Shown: positions 7,335 to 16,924, counted from the stretch's first letter. The stretch: 28,830 nucleotides of DNA from Parvibaculum sp049651025 (GCF_049651025.1 NZ_JBASBH010000095.1:1-28830); one strand, 5' to 3'. Numbers and translations: made by a program. The notes: a model not told the origin generated them from the letters alone.

Positions 7335-8396
7335 TCACAGAAGTTCGCTCTCGACCGTCCCCTTTGTCGAACCGGGGCCGAACTGGTCGATATAGAACTC
7401 GACCGTCTTGCGGATCGCGGTGCGTACATCGGTGGACGGGTTCCAGCCAAGCGACTGGATCGCCTTGATCGAGGGGACGCGGACAAGCATGTCCTGATAG
7501 CCCTTTCCGTAATAGGCGCCGCTGTCGATCTTCACGAGCTTGACGTGCTTGCGCACATCTTCATGGCCCGGAAATTCCGACACGACATCGAGCATCATCT
7601 CGGCAAGCTCGGCGACCGAAAGCTCGGCATCGGGGAAACCGATATTGAAAATGCGCTGGTCGGCAACGCCGTCCTTGTTCTCGATGATCTTCATCAGCGC
7701 TTCAATGGCATCATCGATATAGATGAAGCAACGCTTCTGCGCGCCGCCATCGACGAGCTGAATATCCTTGCCGCGCAGAATGTTTCCGAGGAACTGCGTC
7801 AGCACGCGCGACGAGCCTTCATTCGCCGCCATGATGTTGTCGAGACGCGGCCCGATGAAATTGAATGGACGGAACAGCGTGTATCGCAACTGGTTCTTCA
7901 GGCCGTAGGCATGGATCACACGGTCGAGAAGCTGCTTGGAGCAGGAATAGATCCAGCGCTGCTTGGCGATGGGCCCGAGCACGAGATTGCTCGTCTCTTC
8001 GTCGAACTCCTCGTCCGACGACATGCCGTAAACCTCGGAGGTCGACGGAAACACGACGCGCTTGTTGTAGCGCACGCAATGGCGAACGATGGCAAGGTTC
8101 GCCTCGAAATCCAGTTCGAACACACGCAGCGGATCGGAGACATAGATCGCGGGCGTCGCAATGGCGACGAGCGGCAGCACCACGTCGCATTTGCGGACAT
8201 GATACTCGATCCACTCTTTATTGATGGTGATGTCGCCTTCGACGAAGTGGAAACGCGGGTCAACGATGCAGGTTTCCAGCTTGTCGTCCTGGAGGTCCAT
8301 CCCGTAGACCTCCCAATCCGTCGTCTTGAGGATGGCTTCGCTCAAATGGCTGCCGATGAAGCCATTCACGCCCAGGATCAAAATCTTGAGGCTCAT
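7335..8396 (-). CDS. arnA: UDP-glucuronate decarboxylating dehydrogenase (stand-alone ArnA C-terminal domain)
   Basis: A 353-residue extended SDR protein equivalent to the C-terminal half of E. coli ArnA. It oxidises and decarboxylates UDP-glucuronic acid to UDP-4-keto-pentose with NAD+. Visible are the nucleotide loop GVNGFIGSH (Gly9, Gly12, Gly15), the unusually well conserved DVVLPLVAIATP, PSTSEVYGM (Ser120-Glu121), WIYSCSKQLLDRV (Tyr150, Lys154) and YYGKGYQDMLVRVPS with the catalytic Arg306 equivalent to R619. It lacks any formyltransferase domain. The ATG at 8396 has AGAGGGA just upstream. It is the first gene of the operon, so the promoter should lie in 8397-8582. The identity is close to certain because ArnA-specific motifs separate it from other UDP-xylose synthases. 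Confidence 0.94.
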   Translation of the reverse strand: MSLKILILGVNGFIGSHLSEAILKTTDWEVYGMDLQDDKLETCIVDPRFHFVEGDITINKEWIEYHVRKCDVVLPLVAIATPAIYVSDPLRVFELDFEANLAIVRHCVRYNKRVVFPSTSEVYGMSSDEEFDEETSNLVLGPIAKQRWIYSCSKQLLDRVIHAYGLKNQLRYTLFRPFNFIGPRLDNIMAANEGSSRVLTQFLGNILRGKDIQLVDGGAQKRCFIYIDDAIEALMKIIENKDGVADQRIFNIGFPDAELSVAELAEMMLDVVSEFPGHEDVRKHVKLVKIDSGAYYGKGYQDMLVRVPSIKAIQSLGWNPSTDVRTAIRKTVEFYIDQFGPGSTKGTVESELL

Positions 8397-8582
8397 TCGT
8401 CCCTCTTGGTACCGCAGGGCTTACGCACGCAGCGCAAAAAGCCCGGATTTGGGCCGTTTTCCGGGCGTCCCGGCCCCGCTCAATTCGCGCGTAGTGAACT
8501 TTGTTTTGCTCCGTGCCGCAAGGAAATTTGGGCCCTCGAAGCGCGGCGCTAAGCCGCCATTTCCGTTACAAATCGGCAAGCT
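8397..8582 (-). promoter_or_regulatory. Leader/promoter region of the arn operon
   Basis: This 186-base gap lies between the corA-like stop and the first arn gene, both on the minus strand. It contains small GC-rich inverted repeats, for example CCGGG-CGT-CCCGG at 8461-8473, and a GCCC/GGGC pair followed on the minus strand by a T-run near 8437-8455 that could act as a weak terminator or attenuator. I see no confident -35/-10 pair and no recognisable PmrA/PhoP-type box. Confidence 0.35.
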
Positions 8583-9551
8583 TCAGAGCCAGCCCCGCCG
8601 CTTGAAGTACCAATAGGGCAAGATCGCCGAGAGCACCATCAGGCCGAGCGCGAGCACGTAACCATATTTCAGCGACAGTTCGGGCATGAACTGGAAGTTC
8701 ATGCCGTAGATGCTCGCAATGAGGGTCGGCGGCAGGAAGACGACGGCGGCGACGGAGAAAATCTTGATGATGCCGTTCTGCTCGCTGTTGATCATGCCCA
8801 GCGTCGCATCGAGAACGAAGTTGATGTTGTTGGCAAGAAAGCTCGCATGGTCGCTCAAGGCCATGACGTCGCGCGCGATGGTCTTGAAGCCGCGCCCGAA
8901 ATTCTTGGTGAGCTTCGTGTCCCCCGGCCTGCCGATGAAGCTGAGCAGTCGCGCAATACTGACAAGGCTTTCGCGGGCCTGTGCAGTGAGCGCGTGATTG
9001 CGGCCGACGCGGCGAAGCACTTCGTCGAAGTCGATCTTTTCCTCGACCGGCTGGCGCACGAAGATTTCGCCTGAAAGCGTATCGAGCTGCCCCTGCACGC
9101 GCTCCAGAATGTCGGCGACGCGATCGACAATGGCGTCGAGCAACCCGGCGAGAACTTCCTCGCCCGTGCTTGAGGGAAAAGTGTGCCGCCGCGCCTTGGC
9201 GGCAAAAACCCGAAACGGCAATGGCTCGGCATAGCGCAGCGTCAGCAGACGGTGGCCGACAAGCACGAAGGTGACGGGCGTGCGCCCCGGCGTTGCCGTA
9301 TCGGCGCCAGTGATGAGCGTCGCCGTCATATAAAGAGCGTTGCGCTCCTGATAGAGGCGGCTAGACACCTCGATTTCCTGCATCTCTTCTTCGGACGGCA
9401 TGTCGAGGCCGAGCGCCTCATCGACGAAACGCTCCTCTTCCCGCGTCGGCTCCAGAAGGTCGATCCAGACGACTTCCTCGGGAATCACGCCATGCGTTTC
9501 CACCTGGACGGGGAGAAGCATGCCGTTCGACCTGACATAGGCAGTGATCAT
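8583..9551 (-). CDS. CorA family divalent-cation/zinc transporter
   Basis: A 322-residue protein with a large cytosolic N-terminal alpha/beta domain, long helices (about 120-250) and two C-terminal membrane helices. The selectivity-filter motif YGMNF (Gly283-Met284-Asn285) lies between them, and the basic end KRRGWL follows the last helix. CorA proteins form homopentameric channels in the inner membrane that carry Mg2+ and Co2+, or Zn2+ in the ZntB branch. The acidic loop after GMN (MPELSLKYG) is CorA/ZntB-like and does not settle the substrate. The ATG at 9551 has a strong AAGGAG six bases upstream. It is a single-gene unit, codirectional with the arn operon but separated by 186 bases. Confidence 0.9.
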   Translation of the reverse strand: MITAYVRSNGMLLPVQVETHGVIPEEVVWIDLLEPTREEERFVDEALGLDMPSEEEMQEIEVSSRLYQERNALYMTATLITGADTATPGRTPVTFVLVGHRLLTLRYAEPLPFRVFAAKARRHTFPSSTGEEVLAGLLDAIVDRVADILERVQGQLDTLSGEIFVRQPVEEKIDFDEVLRRVGRNHALTAQARESLVSIARLLSFIGRPGDTKLTKNFGRGFKTIARDVMALSDHASFLANNINFVLDATLGMINSEQNGIIKIFSVAAVVFLPPTLIASIYGMNFQFMPELSLKYGYVLALGLMVLSAILPYWYFKRRGWL

Positions 9552-9874
9552 GGCATCTCCTTCGTTTTACCCGGCCGCATTTTGCCGGGATCATGCCCAG
9601 ATTGTGTGGCCGGGACAATCATCGATCACCACGGAAAGCGTGAAAGAATGGCGATATTCTGACCTTGACTTGACTTTCGGCCTTCAGAAGCGCATCAAAC
9701 GCTCGACTGTACTCGAGAGCGCGCATCGAGCGCCGTCCCATTTTGCGGACGCCGCCTATTCTCCGAACCAGTCCGATCCCCTCGATCCAAGCGCGTTGGA
9801 CGCGGAAAACCCCGCGTGGACCACCGGCCAGAATTCTGGCCGGCGTGAAGTGCTTGTTGGAAAGACTGTTCAAT
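9552..9874. promoter_or_regulatory. Divergent intergenic region with two hairpins before the helicase gene
   Basis: The 323 bases between divergent corA-like and DEAD-box helicase genes contain no credible gene. Near the helicase there is ACGCGG/CCGCGT (9800-9817, six-base loop), directly followed by the perfect 20-base palindrome CCGGCCAGAATTCTGGCCGG at 9824-9843. The helicase ribosome site (about 9859-9864) and ATG (9875) follow. A TTGACT at about 9669 could be part of a promoter, but its -10 is weak. Confidence 0.5.
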
Positions 9875-11248
<1,374 letters not shown>

Positions 11249-11288
11249 GCCTTCAATCCGTCCACTTCGGATTGATCGATAGAACATT

Positions 11289-11321
11289 CATGCCCGGAAT
11301 GCGGATAGCATTTCGGGCATG
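11289..11321 (+). other. Strong hairpin between the helicase gene and the oxygenase start codon
   Basis: The arms CATGCCCGGAATGC (11289-11302) and GCATTTCGGGCATG (11308-11321) pair over 14 positions with one G-T pair and a five-base loop. No T-run follows, so it is a poor classical terminator. The right arm contains the first possible ATG (11319) of the downstream gene, so it may hide that start codon or its ribosome site. Confidence 0.6.
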
Positions 11322-11981
11322 ATGCTTTCAGATACAAAACCCGCTCCTGCACCTGTCGCAACGCAAAGCGAGAACCTGACGCCGGATCACTGGTTCGGCG
11401 TGCCGGTCTGGTCGCGCGTGATCGCCGCGCACCCTAGCCTCAACCCGCTTCTTCTCGACGCCACCGCGCGGCTTGAAGCCACGACGCCTTCAATCCATCG
11501 CTCCAATGTCGGCGGCTGGCACAGCCCGCCCGATCTCCATCGTCACGAGGACTTCGCGGCGATGAGGCGCATCGTCGAGCGTATGGCGGTCGGCTGCGCC
11601 AACAGCCTTGGCTTCGATTTCGCCAGAGCCGATCTGATCTTTCAGGGCATGTGGGCAAACAGGAACGGTCCGGGCGACTACAACAAGCCGCATGTGCATC
11701 CCAATGCCGTTCTCTCCGGCATCTATTACGTGAAGGTGCCGCCTGCGAGCGGCAATATCGAGTTTCACGATCCGATCCGTGAACGAACCATGACCTCCTA
11801 TCCGGTGAGGCCGGGGGCAGAAGCGGCGCGCAAGCGGCTGGAATATAAATGCCGCGACGGATTGCTGCTGATCTTCCCGTCATGGCTGTCGCATTCGGTA
11901 CAGCCGAATGCGAGCGACGCGGCCCGCGTCTCCATCGCCTTCAATATTGAAAGCATTCCGAAGCGAAGGCCGCCCGCCTAA
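11319..11981 (+). CDS. Putative 2-oxoglutarate/Fe(II) oxygenase (TIGR02466-like)
   Basis: A 220-residue protein of the family of predicted 2OG-Fe(II) dioxygenases with a double-stranded beta-helix core. The iron ligands are likely in HVHPNAVLSGIYYV (His125/His127), NIEFHDP (Asp151) and SWLSHSVQPN (His192); Arg203 in RVSIAFN would bind 2-oxoglutarate. The N-terminal DHWFGVPVW and NVGGWHSPPDLH segments are typical of the family. Substrate unknown. Two ATGs in tandem (11319 and 11322) are possible starts; the first lies inside a hairpin. The gene converges with the SDR gene, and the two stop codons overlap in a CTAA at 11978-11981. Confidence 0.82.
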   Translation: MMLSDTKPAPAPVATQSENLTPDHWFGVPVWSRVIAAHPSLNPLLLDATARLEATTPSIHRSNVGGWHSPPDLHRHEDFAAMRRIVERMAVGCANSLGFDFARADLIFQGMWANRNGPGDYNKPHVHPNAVLSGIYYVKVPPASGNIEFHDPIRERTMTSYPVRPGAEAARKRLEYKCRDGLLLIFPSWLSHSVQPNASDAARVSIAFNIESIPKRRPPA

Positions 11982-12820
11982 AGCCCGACGCCGGTGAGCC
12001 TTGCCGTTTCACCCCATAGACGTTTGGCGGATGCATCGTCCTGCGCCTCGCGCGTCGGCGTTGCGGGGCGGCATTTGTAGAAATAGCCGCCGCTGACGCC
12101 CTCAACCTCTGGCGAGGAGGCGAGATAGACAATCGTCTCCGCGCCTTTTTCCGGCGAGATGGCAAAGAGTTTCGCAACGCTGAAAAGCGGCTGCAACATG
12201 CCGCCACTCTGATCGCCGAAGCGCGTGGCGACAAAGCCCGGATGCAGGCAATTCGCGGTGATGCCGCTACCCGCCCATCGCCGCGCCAGCTCGCGCGTCC
12301 AGAGAATGTTGCAAAGCTTGGAGCGGCCGTAGACCTTGAAGCCGCTATAGGCCTGCGCAGATTGCAGATCGTCGAAATCGAGCTTCGCGCCGCGATGCGC
12401 GTCGGACGCCGTGCTAACGACACGCGCCGCGCCCGACGCCGCCAGCGATCCGCGCAAGGCATCGGTCAGAACGAAATAGGCGACATGATTGGTCGCGAAA
12501 GTGAACTCGAGGCCATCCTCGGTGAGCTTGCGCGAATTGAACATCGCGCCCGCATTGTTGACGAGAACGTCGATGCGAGGCTCTGCCGCCGCAATCTCCG
12601 CGCCCAGCCGCTTCATCTCGGAAATGCGTGAGAGATCGCCCAGATGAAATTTATGCCCGGCACCCGGCGCAATGCCGTTGAGCTTTGCCAGCGTCGCCGC
12701 CGCCCGGCGCTCATCGCGCGCGACTAGAACGATGCGCGCGCCCGCCGCAGCCAGCCTGCAGGCCGCGACCTCGCCGATACCCGATGTCGCGCCGGTAATG
12801 ACAACCGTCTTGCCTTGCAT
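11978..12820 (-). CDS. Short-chain dehydrogenase/reductase (retinol-dehydrogenase-like SDR)
   Basis: A 280-residue classical SDR. The NAD(P) loop is TGATSGIG (9-16), an Arg-rich stretch after beta-2 (VARDERRAA) suggests NADP(H), NNAG is at 88-91, and the catalytic residues are Ser137 (VVSTASDAHRG), Tyr164 and Lys168 (VYGRSKL). The longer spacing and the FATNHVAYFVLT segment match the retinol dehydrogenase/WW-domain oxidoreductase-like group, so a lipophilic alcohol or ketone is a reasonable but unproven substrate. I start at the ATG at 12820, just before the NAD fold, with a strong GGGGGAGGG upstream; the open frame continues to 12889 without reason to use it. Divergent from the SLC13-like transporter gene. 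Confidence 0.88.
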   Translation of the reverse strand: MQGKTVVITGATSGIGEVAACRLAAAGARIVLVARDERRAAATLAKLNGIAPGAGHKFHLGDLSRISEMKRLGAEIAAAEPRIDVLVNNAGAMFNSRKLTEDGLEFTFATNHVAYFVLTDALRGSLAASGAARVVSTASDAHRGAKLDFDDLQSAQAYSGFKVYGRSKLCNILWTRELARRWAGSGITANCLHPGFVATRFGDQSGGMLQPLFSVAKLFAISPEKGAETIVYLASSPEVEGVSGGYFYKCRPATPTREAQDDASAKRLWGETARLTGVGL

Positions 12821-12983
12821 GACGCCCTCCCCCTGACTATTGGCCCAGTCTAGCAAGACGCGCCGCACCCACCTCGCAGATTCGTACAAAACAGGACGAA
12901 CAGAGAGGAAAAACGAGGCATGATTGGGTCGAAACGGCGTCTCGCGCGTTGACCATGCGGCATATCAGGGAGCACGCCGTATT

Positions 12984-14768
12984 TTGACCCTCGACCAGAG
13001 CTTTTCCTTCGGCATCATCATCGCAATGATGGGCCTCTTCATATGGGGCCGCCTGCGCTACGACATTGTGGCGGCGCTGGCGCTGCTTGCCGCCGTGCTT
13101 GCAGGCATCGTGCCCTATAACAAGGCCTTTTCCGGCTTCAGCGACGACATCGTCATCATTGTGGGAAGCGCGCTTGTGGTCAGCGCCGCCGTGGCGCGAT
13201 CCGGCATCATCGAAGTTGCCTTGACGCGCTACGGCGCGGGTATCACATCGATGCGAACGCAGATGTTCGTGCTGGTTGCTGCCGTCGCAATCCTGTCGGC
13301 TTTCGTGAAGAACATCGGCGCGCTTGCGATCATGATCCCGATCGCATTGCAGATGGCGCGGCGCTCCAACGTCTCGCCATCGCGCTTCCTGATGCCCATG
13401 GCATTCGGCGCATTGCTTGGCGGGCTGATGACGCAGATCGGCACCTCACCCAACATCATCGTCTCTCGCCTGCGCGGCGAAATGGTGGGCGAGCCTTTCA
13501 GCATGTTCGACTTCACGCCGGTCGGCCTGATCCTTACCGCCGTCGGCGTCGTCTTTCTGACCTTCTTCAATCGCCTGCTGCCGGAGCGCAAGGGACTTTC
13601 GGGCACGATGGAGGAAGCGCTCGACATCGCCAACTACACGACCGAAGCGGAGGTGACGGAAGACTCGACCGTGCTTGGCAAGACGGTGGGCGATGTTCAT
13701 CGCCTCTCGGAAGGCAGCGCGATGGTGACGGCCATTGTCCGCGCCTCCGACCGCCGCTCAAGTCCGCTCCCCGACGCCGTGCTTGAAAAAGGCGACGTGC
13801 TGCTGATCGAAGGCGACCCGCAAGCGCTCGACCGCGCCGTGTCCGGCGGCAAGCTGAAACTGCATGGCGACAAGAGCGACAAGAAGAACCAGAAGACGGA
13901 ACCGGGCGACGAGTTCGGCTCCATCGAAGCTGTGATCGGTGAAACCTCGCAACTGATCGGACTGACGGCGCAAACTCTCGATCTGTCGCAGCGCTTCGGC
14001 ATCAACCTGCTCGCCGTCAGCCGCACCGGCCAGCGCATCACCGAACGGCTCGGCGAAATCACCCTGCACTTCGGCGACGTGGTCGTGCTGCAAGGCGACA
14101 TGAAGCAACTGCCGGACAAGCTGCGGCAACTGGGCTGCCTGCCGCTTGCCGAACGCAAGATCCGCCTCGGCAATGTGCGCAAGGCCCTAGCGCCTGTGCT
14201 GATCCTCGCCATTGCAATGGGCCTCACCGCATTTGGAATATTGCCGGTCGCCATTGCCTTTTTTGCAGCCGCCGTCGCCATGGTGTTCTTCAAGACGCTG
14301 CCACTGCGCGAGGCATATGAATCCGTCGAATGGCCGATCCTTGTGATGCTCGCGGCGCTCATCCCCGTCAGTGAATCGCTGAGTTCGACTGGCGGCACGG
14401 TGCTGATCGCCGACTGGCTGTCAGGCGTCGCAAGGCAATTGCCGCCCTATGGCGCGCTCATGCTCATTCTGGTGGCGGCCATGGCCGTGACGCCATTCCT
14501 CAACAATGCGGCGACCGTGCTCGTCATGGCGCCCATCGCGGCGACATTCGCAACCAGCCTCGGCTTCAAGCCCGACGCATTTCTGATGGCGGTGGCGATC
14601 GGTGCCGGCTGCGATTTCCTGACGCCCATCGGGCACCAATGCAACACACTGGTCATGGGCCCCGGCGGCTACAGGTTCGGCGACTATGCGCGACTAGGCC
14701 TGCCGCTCTCGATCCTCGTCATCGCTGTCGGCGTGCCTGCGATCATGTGGGTCTGGCCGCTGCACTAG
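12984..14768 (+). CDS. SLC13-family permease with TrkA-C (RCK_C) domains
   Basis: An integral membrane protein of about 594 residues. About six N-terminal hydrophobic segments are followed by a cytosolic insert (about residues 200-385) with two TrkA-C/RCK_C-like domains: the halves around LGKTVGDVHRL...DVLLIEGDP and TLDLSQRFGINLLAVSRTG...DVVVLQGD. A second bundle of membrane segments follows. The transporter signatures GALLGGLMTQIGTSPNIIV and FLNNAATVLVMAPIA are the paired hairpin motifs of the DASS/SLC13 group, which take up dicarboxylates, sulfate or similar anions with Na+. I choose the TTG at 12984, which gives (M)TLDQSFSFG as in relatives; TTG at 12924 would add 20 unlikely residues. The start is uncertain and the family certain. 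Substrate not readable. Confidence 0.88.
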   Translation: MTLDQSFSFGIIIAMMGLFIWGRLRYDIVAALALLAAVLAGIVPYNKAFSGFSDDIVIIVGSALVVSAAVARSGIIEVALTRYGAGITSMRTQMFVLVAAVAILSAFVKNIGALAIMIPIALQMARRSNVSPSRFLMPMAFGALLGGLMTQIGTSPNIIVSRLRGEMVGEPFSMFDFTPVGLILTAVGVVFLTFFNRLLPERKGLSGTMEEALDIANYTTEAEVTEDSTVLGKTVGDVHRLSEGSAMVTAIVRASDRRSSPLPDAVLEKGDVLLIEGDPQALDRAVSGGKLKLHGDKSDKKNQKTEPGDEFGSIEAVIGETSQLIGLTAQTLDLSQRFGINLLAVSRTGQRITERLGEITLHFGDVVVLQGDMKQLPDKLRQLGCLPLAERKIRLGNVRKALAPVLILAIAMGLTAFGILPVAIAFFAAAVAMVFFKTLPLREAYESVEWPILVMLAALIPVSESLSSTGGTVLIADWLSGVARQLPPYGALMLILVAAMAVTPFLNNAATVLVMAPIAATFATSLGFKPDAFLMAVAIGAGCDFLTPIGHQCNTLVMGPGGYRFGDYARLGLPLSILVIAVGVPAIMWVWPLH

Positions 14769-14770
14769 GT

Positions 14771-15334
14771 TCAGGCGTCGTCGCCAGCGACCTTGTAATC
14801 GATCTTCACGACCTCGATGCTCTCCGGCCCTGTCGGCGTTTTCACCTCGACCGTATCGCCCTCTTCAGCCTTTATGAGCGCCCGCGCAATGGGCGAGATC
14901 CAGCTCACTTCATTGCGATCGATATCGGCCTCGTCGACGCCGACGATCCTGATCGTCTTCTCGTCGCCTGCACTGTTTGCATAGGTGACGGTCGCGCCGA
15001 AGAAAACCTTGTCGTGATTTTTCTGCTGCGCCGGATCGACGACCTCGGCAATTTCGAGACGCTTCATCAGAAAGCGGATGCGCCGGTCGATCTCCCGCAG
15101 GCGCTTCTTGCCATAGATGTAGTCGCCATTCTCCGAGCGGTCGCCATTGCCCGCCGCCCATGAAACCGTCTCGACCACCTTGGGCCGCTCGACGCGGCGA
15201 AGCTGCTGCAACTCGTCGCGCAGCCGCGCATAGCCCTTCGGCGTCATGTAGTTCTTCGTGCCGACCGGCAATGGCGCAGGAGCTTCAAGCTCCTCGTCGT
15301 CTTCGTCGGTCTCTTTTGTGAAGGCCTTGCTCAT
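14771..15334 (-). CDS. greB: Transcription elongation factor GreB
   Basis: A 187-residue Gre factor that enters the RNA polymerase secondary channel and stimulates cleavage of backtracked RNA. After an acidic leader (about 1-25) comes NYMTPKGYARLRDELQQLRR, the coiled-coil beginning, then GDRSENGDYIYGKKRLREIDRRIRFLMKRLE, whose acidic tip (Asp and Glu in GDRSENGDY) holds the catalytic Mg2+. The YIYGKKRLREIDRRI segment is diagnostic for GreB over GreA. The C-terminal FKBP-like domain runs from about 105, with GATVTYAN and SWISPIARALI. Its stop lies two bases from the stop of the convergent SLC13-like gene. The N-terminal acidic stretch makes it somewhat longer than E. coli GreB (158). Confidence 0.93.
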   Translation of the reverse strand: MSKAFTKETDEDDEELEAPAPLPVGTKNYMTPKGYARLRDELQQLRRVERPKVVETVSWAAGNGDRSENGDYIYGKKRLREIDRRIRFLMKRLEIAEVVDPAQQKNHDKVFFGATVTYANSAGDEKTIRIVGVDEADIDRNEVSWISPIARALIKAEEGDTVEVKTPTGPESIEVVKIDYKVAGDDA

Positions 15335-15441
15335 ACTCGTCTCATTTACGCGGCGCGTCGCCCGCCTGCTCTGCAGCCAGTGAACAGCATAGCCGCTTTG
15401 TGATTAGATTGGACCAGTCGCCCTTTTTGAAAGGCATCCCT

Positions 15442-15717
15442 GTGAGAAAATGTCTCTATGCGCTCGCAAGCCTGGCGCTTCTCTCAGGCGTGGCCCATGC
15501 CGCCGAAGCGACACCGCCCCCGGAAAACCTGTGTGAGGTTGCCTGCACATACAAGGCGGGATCAGGCCCCAGGCTCATCGTCAGTTGCGTGGAACGCACC
15601 GACGCCAAACAATGCGCCGCCATTGCCGACCATAAAAACCTGAACGACGCCTATCCGGCACGCATGAGCTGCGCCGCAAAACTCGTCCAGACCTGCAAGG
15701 AAGAAAGACGCTTCTGA
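15442..15717 (+). CDS. Small secreted cysteine-rich protein, unknown function
   Basis: A 91-residue protein with a clear Sec signal peptide: a basic start (VRKC), a hydrophobic core ALASLALLSGV and an AHA-A cleavage site near residue 20. The mature part of about 70 residues has six cysteines (in LCEVAC, VSC, KQC, MSC and QTC), an even number suited to three disulfides in the periplasm. I recognise no family. I use the GTG at 15442, with AAAGG about seven bases upstream and the signal peptide starting there; another GTG at 15400 would put 14 polar residues before it. It is divergent from greB and precedes two more secreted proteins of unknown function on the same strand. Confidence 0.65.
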   Translation: MRKCLYALASLALLSGVAHAAEATPPPENLCEVACTYKAGSGPRLIVSCVERTDAKQCAAIADHKNLNDAYPARMSCAAKLVQTCKEERRF

Positions 15718-15937
15718 GCGGAGAGAGAGCCAGTCACCAATCGGAGTACTCACCTTCGATTATCGACTCTGTGCGCCGACACAGTCAGCATGATGACGGT
15801 GAAGAACAAACGGCATCTGCCCTAAACGATTTTGTTTTATCGCGCGCAACCGTCGAGCAACCTGTCTTTCCGTGCAGGAGCATTGTGCCAGAAAACACGT
15901 CACCATAGACGCCCCATGAACACCGGGAACGATCTCG

Positions 15938-16924
15938 ATGATTGCATCCAGGTTCAAGCTCGAGACGTTTCTCGCCCCGCTGCTCGCAGGGGTTCTCTCC
16001 ATTCCTCTGGTCGGACCTGCGCAAGCCTGGGACTCCACCACGGATTCGCTTCGGGTCTGCAACACGAACAAAAGTCATGACGTTGTTGTCGCCGTTGTGA
16101 CAAAAGCCGTGCCTTGGGGCATTGCCGCGCTCATAGCTTCCGGATGGCGTCGGCAAGGCTGGTGGGAAGTTCCGGCCGGCAGGTGTCAGCACACCGTGCA
16201 ACTTCAGGACGTACAGAGCTACGAAATCTGGGTATATGTCCAGGTCATTGGCGGCTCTGAGATACAATGGCCGACATCAAAGGAAGTCTTTTGCATACAC
16301 GAAACCGACGCATTCGAGACATATGCATACTCAAAGGAGGAACTGCAAAAATGCGGTGCTGGAGAGAGTCTTGAAACATTTTCGTATATGACGAGCATCG
16401 ACAACCTCGATGATAATTTTTCGATCTTCAGGGTCGAGAACGTCACCGTCAATCTGGATTTTATATACGAGAAATCCGCAAATGACCCGGCGCAGCCGCC
16501 AACTGCTCAAGCAAGCACAAGCACCGCACCGCAGCACCCGGATATCGGAAAGCTGGTACAAACACAAATAGCTCCGGCGCGCGCCGTTGTTCTGACCCTG
16601 AGGCTCTGGAAGCTGGGCTCTGCGGCTGATGATGCCGCGCTCATCGATCAATATGCCTCCAGGCTTGACCAGCCATCCGATTATGAAATCCTCACATGCA
16701 CCTATAACGAAGACATTGTGGACGGCGAGTTCCGCCGGACGGAGCGCACATTTTGGCATAATAATGTGCACCCGGACTATTTGGAGCTAATACGCCAGCT
16801 CACCACCAGAGAAGATCTGGCGCGCATCTTTGGCGTGCGAGCCGTCAGCGCTTGTCCTGCATCGCTAGACGAGGCAACTGAGGCTCTGACACAAAATGCA
16901 AAGGAGGCAGCCAATTTGCGGTGA
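15938..16924 (+). CDS. Secreted DUF1036-domain protein
   Basis: A 328-residue protein with a signal peptide (hydrophobic 10-28, cleavage probably after PAQA at 30). The DUF1036 domain follows at about 36-175: LRVCNTNKSHDVVVAV, GWWEVPAGRCQHTV and SKEVFCIHETDAFE, with conserved Trp and Cys. DUF1036 proteins are common in alphaproteobacteria and are exported, but their role is unknown. A Pro/Ala/Thr/Ser linker (about 185-205) leads to a C-terminal part of about 120 residues that I cannot assign. The base composition looks more AT-rich than the neighbours, with more AAA, ATA and TAT codons, which suggests transfer or weak selection. A GGGAACGA element precedes the ATG. The gap of 220 bases upstream shows no gene. 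Confidence 0.75.
   Translation: MIASRFKLETFLAPLLAGVLSIPLVGPAQAWDSTTDSLRVCNTNKSHDVVVAVVTKAVPWGIAALIASGWRRQGWWEVPAGRCQHTVQLQDVQSYEIWVYVQVIGGSEIQWPTSKEVFCIHETDAFETYAYSKEELQKCGAGESLETFSYMTSIDNLDDNFSIFRVENVTVNLDFIYEKSANDPAQPPTAQASTSTAPQHPDIGKLVQTQIAPARAVVLTLRLWKLGSAADDAALIDQYASRLDQPSDYEILTCTYNEDIVDGEFRRTERTFWHNNVHPDYLELIRQLTTREDLARIFGVRAVSACPASLDEATEALTQNAKEAANLR

Noticed and set aside
7140..8552. 470-residue plus-strand open frame opposite arnA-C/arnD
   Set aside because: It is the antisense shadow of two clearly recognised genes, kept open by high GC. It has no domain pattern of its own.
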